A stretch of DNA of 64,000 bases, from positions 1 to 64,000 of the forward strand of contig JASLNT010000118.1 in NCBI GenBank assembly GCA_030745875.1. The letters are read 5' to 3'. A program made the translations under genes and the position numbers. The DNA comes from Phycisphaerae bacterium (GTDB lineage: Bacteria > Planctomycetota > Phycisphaerae > SM23-33). Under the pieces are notes generated by a model. The model did not search any database, was not told where the DNA came from, and was given only the letters and a program-made list of their open reading frames with translations. Positions 59,467-64,000 of the stretch are shown here, piece by piece (within the stretch, counting starts at the first letter, position 1; each line of letters starts with the position of its first letter).

Positions 59467-60873
59467 TTAATCCTCAGATCGGTCCGGGTCTTTTCTCTTC
59501 ATCGCCTGCTGCAGCAGTTTCAGGCCCTCCAGGAGGTACGGCATGGGTTTGTCGGAGGTCTTGATAGAGGCTTCGAGATCCTGTCCGGGTTTGTGTTTCA
59601 GCAGCACTGCGTCCCAGTGTTTGGCCTCGTCTGCAGCCAGGCCCCGACGCCAGAGGCAGTAGTTCATCAGCCTATCACCGCTGAGGAAAACCTTTCCGAA
59701 TCGAGCCTTCTGGAACTTCTCGTTCGGTTTGGACCAGAGAGCGTAGCATATCTCCGGAAGGAAAGGCGTCTTCTCTCGGCGCTTAGTAAGTGGGCCCTTC
59801 CATGTGACGGCGCCGCTTTTCGGATTCCACTTCCCGTTCGTGTAAGTCGGTTTTGCAGGCAAGACCAGTTCAATTTCAACGCGTTGCGTGTTTCCAAGCC
59901 CGAGATCAATTCGCAGGGGCACGGCCTTCTCGAGCAGAGGCTTCATGACGATATCCCTGGCCTGGGCTTCTTTCTTCTCATCGCCAACGGGGGGCTTCAG
60001 TTCTTTGACGGCCTTTTTGTATTGGGATGTCGTCCGGAGGTACGCTTCAAAAGACGCTTCCGTTTTGTCCTGGTCTGTCAGCAGTGAGCCCAGGCGTGCG
60101 ATGAATTTAGCGTCGGTGATTTTGGCCTTGGCGGCTATGCGAGCCAGGGCCTTGTTGAGCAGTTTGTCGGCTTGGAGTTGATCGCTCGTTACGCGTCTCA
60201 AGAACGGGAGATCGGCTGGTTCAATGTACTCTCGCTCAATAAGATATGCGGCGACACGCGCGAGGATTTCATATCCCAACGTGTTCTTGTCATGCTTCTT
60301 CGCATCCAACCAGTTCAATTGAGAAGTACTGGATCCCAGATACGCATACGTGCACAGGTTCTTGATATCCTTGCGGAGTTCGGTATCCATGAACTTGCGG
60401 AGCTTGGGAAACGCGGCCTCTGCGCCGAGTCTGGTTTCCATGTATCCGATGAAGATGTCCATGAGTTCGTCAAGAGCTTTCAAGGACGCTTCGATAACTT
60501 CTCCGGGGCGATCGTTGCCGCGGAATCGCTCGATATAGGACGAAGCGACGCCCATTCTCGATTCGCCGCGGACAAATCGCCCGGAGCCTCCCACGTCGTT
60601 GGGCATAACGTTGGCGAAAGCGCCGGTGAATGTGGGCTCATCGATCGGGCCTTTGGGTTTGTCCTGCGAATAGGCTTTGGCGATTTCGGCCAGTTCAGCG
60701 TCCGGTAGCGGTTTGGCGGCTCTCTTACTGTCCTGGGAGCCTCCCTGGCGAGTCACGGTTAGAGTTCGGACGAGCTTGTCGTCTTTGGGCGTCAGTTTGA
60801 TTCTGTAAATGGTTTCATCACATCCTGCTACGGCCGCTGCGACAACTATTGCAGAGATCAGATATCGTTTCAT
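59467..60873 (-). CDS. Lipoprotein of unknown function
   Basis: A 468-residue lipoprotein (VAAAVAGC, lipid Cys18). The mature part is mostly helical with phrases such as DRPGEVIEASLKALDELMDIFIGYMETRLGAE, KDIKNLCTYAYLGSSTSQLNWLDAKKHDKNTLGYEILARVAAYLIEREYI and LPEICYALWSKPNEKFQKARFGKVFLSGDRLMNYCLWRRGLAADE, then an LPAKPTYTNGKWNPKSGAVTWKG strand region. I do not recognise the family. It is convergent with the coiled-coil/NPCBM gene, stop to stop. Confidence 0.65.
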   Translation of the reverse strand: MKRYLISAIVVAAAVAGCDETIYRIKLTPKDDKLVRTLTVTRQGGSQDSKRAAKPLPDAELAEIAKAYSQDKPKGPIDEPTFTGAFANVMPNDVGGSGRFVRGESRMGVASSYIERFRGNDRPGEVIEASLKALDELMDIFIGYMETRLGAEAAFPKLRKFMDTELRKDIKNLCTYAYLGSSTSQLNWLDAKKHDKNTLGYEILARVAAYLIEREYIEPADLPFLRRVTSDQLQADKLLNKALARIAAKAKITDAKFIARLGSLLTDQDKTEASFEAYLRTTSQYKKAVKELKPPVGDEKKEAQARDIVMKPLLEKAVPLRIDLGLGNTQRVEIELVLPAKPTYTNGKWNPKSGAVTWKGPLTKRREKTPFLPEICYALWSKPNEKFQKARFGKVFLSGDRLMNYCLWRRGLAADEAKHWDAVLLKHKPGQDLEASIKTSDKPMPYLLEGLKLLQQAMKRKDPDRSED

Positions 60874-60980
60874 GGTCTTGCCCTTTCATTGCAGAGCCCG
60901 CCTGGGGCTCTGATATTAATCCATATGCGCCATCCAGCCCTTTTGCGCAGTGTTTTCCGCGTTTAATCGCCCAAACAGTT

Positions 60981-61919
60981 CTACTGCGGTTGTTGGTCTT
61001 CCATCAGAATTCGGATTTCATCCCAGGTCGGAATTGCGGTCTGGGCTCCGAATTTGGTGCAGGCAAGCGCTCCGGCGGCGTTGGCGATTTGCGCGGCGTC
61101 GGCGAGGCTGTTCCCTCGGGCTACGGCTACAGCAAGGTTTCCGGTGAAAGCGTCTCCGGCTCCTGTAGTGTCGACGATGTCAATGCGATAGGGCGCCAGG
61201 CGGGCGATTTCTCCTTCGGCGGAAACGACGAGAGAACCTCGATTGCCAATTTTCATCACAGTCGCCCCGGCTCCGCGTTCAACGAGCATGGACGCGACCT
61301 GCCGGTCGACTCGTTCTTCAAGCGTCTGCATGCCGGTTATCTGTTCGGCTTCGAGGGCGTTTGGCGTGATGATGTCCACTGCGAAAAGCTCATCCGGGAG
61401 ACGTCCGGGGATGGGGCTTGGGTCGAGTACGATCTTGCAGCGGTGTCGCCTGGCCAGATCCATCGCTGCGCGAACCGTCTGGAGCGGTATCTCAAGCTGG
61501 AGCACTACAATATCAGCCAACTCGAACAGCTCTCCGCGTGGAAATATGTCGTCAGGGGTGAGCGCGAGATTCGCGCCTCCGGAGATTACGATCGAGTTCT
61601 CCCCGAGACTGTCGACCATTATCATCGCCGTCCCCGTGGCCGTTTCGGGCGTAGTCTTCACGTTGTCACAATTGATCCCGTCGTCGATCAGGACGTCTCT
61701 GAGTTTGTGCCCGAACGGATCGTCGCCGACGCGCCCGAGCATGATGCAATCGGCTCCGGCGCGGGCGGCTGCTACGGCTTGATTGGCGCCCTTGCCCCCC
61801 GGAGACGTTGCGAAACCCTCGCCTGCTACGGTCTGGCCGGGCGCGGGCATCTGAGGCACGCGCACGACCATGTCCATATTGATCGATCCGACAACGAGGA
61901 CCGTTGGTTGCTCAGACAT
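60981..61919 (-). CDS. rbsK: Ribokinase
   Basis: A 312-residue PfkB-family kinase. N-terminal VVGSINMDMVVRVP, PGGKGANQAVAAARAGA, IVISGGANLAL and VLDPSPIP are ribokinase-like. The catalytic signature DTTGAGDAFTGNLAVA holds the general-base Asp and the anion hole. It phosphorylates ribose at O5 using ATP for entry to nucleotide or pentose metabolism. No rbs transport genes are near. The purM gene is upstream on the same strand, 77 nt away, so shared transcription with purine synthesis is possible. Confidence 0.92.
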   Translation of the reverse strand: MSEQPTVLVVGSINMDMVVRVPQMPAPGQTVAGEGFATSPGGKGANQAVAAARAGADCIMLGRVGDDPFGHKLRDVLIDDGINCDNVKTTPETATGTAMIMVDSLGENSIVISGGANLALTPDDIFPRGELFELADIVVLQLEIPLQTVRAAMDLARRHRCKIVLDPSPIPGRLPDELFAVDIITPNALEAEQITGMQTLEERVDRQVASMLVERGAGATVMKIGNRGSLVVSAEGEIARLAPYRIDIVDTTGAGDAFTGNLAVAVARGNSLADAAQIANAAGALACTKFGAQTAIPTWDEIRILMEDQQPQ

Positions 61920-61996
61920 GTGCAGCCTTTCATGTGACGGTCTTGAAAGTGACGCGACCCTCCGTGATCGCGTTTTTGAACATCAAATTCGATCGG

Positions 61997-63085
61997 TCAG
62001 GCCCACTGCAGTTCCGGGCCGCCTTTTCTAACCTTGCCCAGCACCCAGCACCGTTGGGACGCTTTGGTAAGTTCAGCCATTATGGAGTTGACGAATGCAG
62101 GGGCGACTACTATCACAAAACCGACGCCCATATTGAACACGCGCATCATTTCTATCGAATCGACGGGGCCTTTGGCGGCTATCAGTTTGAATATGTTCGG
62201 TGTCTTCCAGGAACTGCGTTTCACGCGCACGGTAAGTCCGTCGCCCAGCACGCGGGGCAGGTTTCCGGGCAGACCGCCGCCGGTAATGTGCGCCATTGCC
62301 TTGACCACCCGCTTGACGCGGTATTTTTTCAGCACGTTCATAATCGCGCGAACGTATATTTTGGTCGGTTTTAGCATCTCCTGGCCAACCGTCACGCCGT
62401 CCAGAAGCGGAGGGCGCGAACCGAACTTGTACCGCGCCCGGTCCAGGAGGGCTCGCCTGGCCAGACCGTAACCGTTGGAGTGCAACCCGTCGGACGCAAG
62501 GGCGATAGCGACATCTCCGACTTCGGTTCGGCTGCCGTCTATTATTCGATCTCGCTCTACGACGCCTACGGCGAAACCGGCCATGTCAAACTCGCTGGGC
62601 TTGTAGAAATCGGGCATTTCGGCGGTCTCTCCGCCGAGAAGCGCGCAGTTGCTTTCCAGGCATCCGGCCGATATGCCTCTAACGATCTCGACCATTCGAT
62701 CGGGGGCGAGCTTACCGACGGCTAGATAATCCAGGAAGAACAGCGGCTCGGCGCCTACGCAGATCAGGTCGTTGACGCTCATCGCGACCAGATCGATTCC
62801 GACTGAATCCAGCTTGTCGGCTCCGATGGCGACCTTGAGTTTCGTGCCCACACCATCGGTGCATGCGACCAGAACGGGGTCCTTGTAGTTGCGTTTCAGG
62901 AGCCTCTCGGCGAAGTCCAGACTGAACAGGCCTGCGAACCCGCCCAGTTCGTCAACGACCCTGGGTGTGTACGTTCGCTTCACGAGTGGAGCGATCTTGC
63001 GAACCATCTCTTCACCGGCGTCGATGTCAACGCCTGCCTGCTTGTACGTTATAGAGGCGGTCTTCTTCTTTTTGGCCATGTGCAT
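61997..63085 (-). CDS. purM: Phosphoribosylformylglycinamidine cyclo-ligase
   Basis: A 362-residue AIR synthetase for step five of purine synthesis (FGAM plus ATP to AIR). The start ITYKQAGVDIDAGEEMV, LVACTDGVGTKLKVA, DLVAMSVNDLICVGAEPLFFLDYLA, GCALLGGETAEMP-like segment (NCALLGGETAEMPDFY), DGLHSNGYGLARR and HITGGGLPGNLPRVL are conserved. Two starts six bases apart (63085, 63079) are possible; neither has a strong ribosome-binding site. Divergent from mutS2 with about 99 nt between. Confidence 0.95.
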   Translation of the reverse strand: MHMAKKKKTASITYKQAGVDIDAGEEMVRKIAPLVKRTYTPRVVDELGGFAGLFSLDFAERLLKRNYKDPVLVACTDGVGTKLKVAIGADKLDSVGIDLVAMSVNDLICVGAEPLFFLDYLAVGKLAPDRMVEIVRGISAGCLESNCALLGGETAEMPDFYKPSEFDMAGFAVGVVERDRIIDGSRTEVGDVAIALASDGLHSNGYGLARRALLDRARYKFGSRPPLLDGVTVGQEMLKPTKIYVRAIMNVLKKYRVKRVVKAMAHITGGGLPGNLPRVLGDGLTVRVKRSSWKTPNIFKLIAAKGPVDSIEMMRVFNMGVGFVIVVAPAFVNSIMAELTKASQRCWVLGKVRKGGPELQWA

Positions 63086-63184
63086 ATCGTACCAAGCGTT
63101 CGGCTCGATGCAACCGCGCGTTGGTCAAAATGAACAGTTTATCGGTTTTCATTCCGCCCCAACCCTGCTAAAACTGTGGCTTCC

Positions 63185-64000
63185 ATGGATTCTTTTACGT
63201 TAGACAAGATTGAATTTGATGAGATTCGGAAGTTGCTGGGCGCGTTCTGCGCTACGTCTCTGGGCAAATCTCTGGCGTGCGATATCGCTCCGTCCGACAG
63301 CGTGCAGACCGTAGACATGTGGTTGACGCAGACATCGCAAATGGTTGATGCGATTCGCGATGCGGGCAGATTGCCTTTCGCCGGCGTGTGCGACATTACA
63401 GAACCGGTCGGGCGCGCCGCGCCGGGCGGCGGGGCTGGAGGCGAAGATTATGCGCTGATTTCCTCAGCGGTGCGCGGCGCGGCCTGTCTGGGTGAGCATC
63501 TGAGAGGCCTTCCGGAGGAACTGGACGCCCTTGCCCGACTTGCGGCGAGAATCGAGGACTTCAGTCGCCAGGCCGACGCTATCGATCGAGTAGTAGCTCC
63601 CGACGGGTCGGTGCGCGACGACGCTTCGGACAAGCTGAGGAGCATTCGCCGTGAGACCGATGCGACCTCGCGACGCATTCATGACGTTATGCAGGATTAC
63701 GTCAGGCGCCCCGAGGTCGCGAAACTTCTGCAGAGCACTAACGTGACGGTCCATGGGGATCGATACGTACTGGCTGTTAAATCCGAAAACAGAGGCCGCG
63801 TCAAAGGCGTTGTGCATCGGGCTTCGAATACCGGAGCGACTGTGTTTGTCGAGCCAAGCGCCTCGGTCGAACTGAACAACCAACTTGCCTGCCTGGCCGA
63901 TGACGAACGGAAAGAAGTCCAGCGTCTTCTGGGTGAACTGTCGTTTCTGATTGTCGCCAAGGCCGATCGCATCCTGGCGACTATGGAGACCGTCTCACAG
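63185..64000 (+). CDS. mutS2: Endonuclease MutS2, 5' part only
   Basis: The frame opens at the ATG at 63185 and is still open at the window edge, giving the first 272 residues. MDSFTLDKIEFDEIRKLLGAFCATSLGK at the N-terminus, DQLRAxRR-like segment (DKLRSIRRETDATSRRIHDVM), VTVHGDRYVLAVKSENRGRVKGVVHRASNTGATVFVEPSASVELNNQL are the conserved MutS2 core. MutS2 lacks the mismatch-recognition domain I and suppresses recombination or acts on stalled ribosomes in other bacteria. The ATPase and Smr nuclease parts must lie beyond the window. Confidence 0.9.
   Translation, partial: MDSFTLDKIEFDEIRKLLGAFCATSLGKSLACDIAPSDSVQTVDMWLTQTSQMVDAIRDAGRLPFAGVCDITEPVGRAAPGGGAGGEDYALISSAVRGAACLGEHLRGLPEELDALARLAARIEDFSRQADAIDRVVAPDGSVRDDASDKLRSIRRETDATSRRIHDVMQDYVRRPEVAKLLQSTNVTVHGDRYVLAVKSENRGRVKGVVHRASNTGATVFVEPSASVELNNQLACLADDERKEVQRLLGELSFLIVAKADRILATMETVSQ

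Noticed and set aside
1..64000. tRNA or rRNA genes anywhere in the window
   Set aside because: I looked for the T-loop GGTTCRAATCC-type pattern with flanking acceptor pairing and for conserved rRNA words and found none.

Overview
The window looks like chromosomal DNA of a planctomycete, most likely a Phycisphaerae-type bacterium. This is inferred from gene content: a Tat-exported sulfatase, a DUF1800/DUF1501 pair, two PEP-CTERM proteins (one with dockerin-type repeats), a BatA-like membrane protein, zinc-ribbon/TPR membrane proteins and many secreted proteins of unknown function. Coding density is high. I saw no tRNA, rRNA, CRISPR array, transposase or phage module, and no hallmark of a recent genomic island.

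Layout. 0-2.5 kb: a tail-to-tail ArsR pair (one copy 5'-truncated), a repeat-bearing spacer and a small secreted metzincin-type protease. 2.5-9.5 kb: PEP-CTERM repeat protein, MFS transporter, Nudix hydrolase, pseudopilin, EF-hand/tandem-repeat protein, lipoprotein cyclophilin. 9.5-15.7 kb: sulfatase, URO-D-like protein, CPBP protease, trpC, TPR membrane protein, yhbY. 15.7-20.4 kb: a two-gene Ser/Thr phosphatase/kinase operon, an LPG-synthase-type membrane protein, a PilZ protein and an O6-alkylguanine methyltransferase. 20.5-29.7 kb: aconitase, LOG-family protein, secreted unknown, BatA-like protein, AmrS-type radical SAM enzyme, a previously easy-to-miss 25-residue basic peptide, uvrB.

29.7-42.3 kb is a minus-strand block: DUF1501, DUF1800 and a secreted unknown (operon), a spacer with two matched hairpins, a thioredoxin-like protein, a sialidase-like BNR protein and two large hybrid histidine kinases. 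42.9-52.3 kb is also minus-strand: a GH13/dockerin/PEP-CTERM enzyme, a papain-like lipoprotein, a zinc-ribbon/TPR membrane protein and a 1212-residue protein with four zinc ribbons, a membrane segment and a ZU5-like domain. 52.5-64 kb: secreted unknown, parallel beta-helix protein, yjbQ, a 1011-residue coiled-coil/NPCBM-like protein convergent with a lipoprotein, ribokinase, purM and the 5' part of mutS2, which runs off the window.

Housekeeping genes (trpC, aconitase, uvrB, purM, mutS2, yhbY) are scattered singly among envelope, secretion and glycan-handling genes, as is common in planctomycetes. The best candidates for something undescribed are the zinc-ribbon/ZU5 + zinc-ribbon/TPR + papain-like lipoprotein cluster (46.5-52.3 kb), the twin CGGGGGA-loop hairpins (34.18-34.25 kb), the 25-residue basic peptide (27.4 kb) and a 20-bp perfect palindrome (18.92 kb). 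All functional calls rest on reading motifs by eye; no database search was possible.
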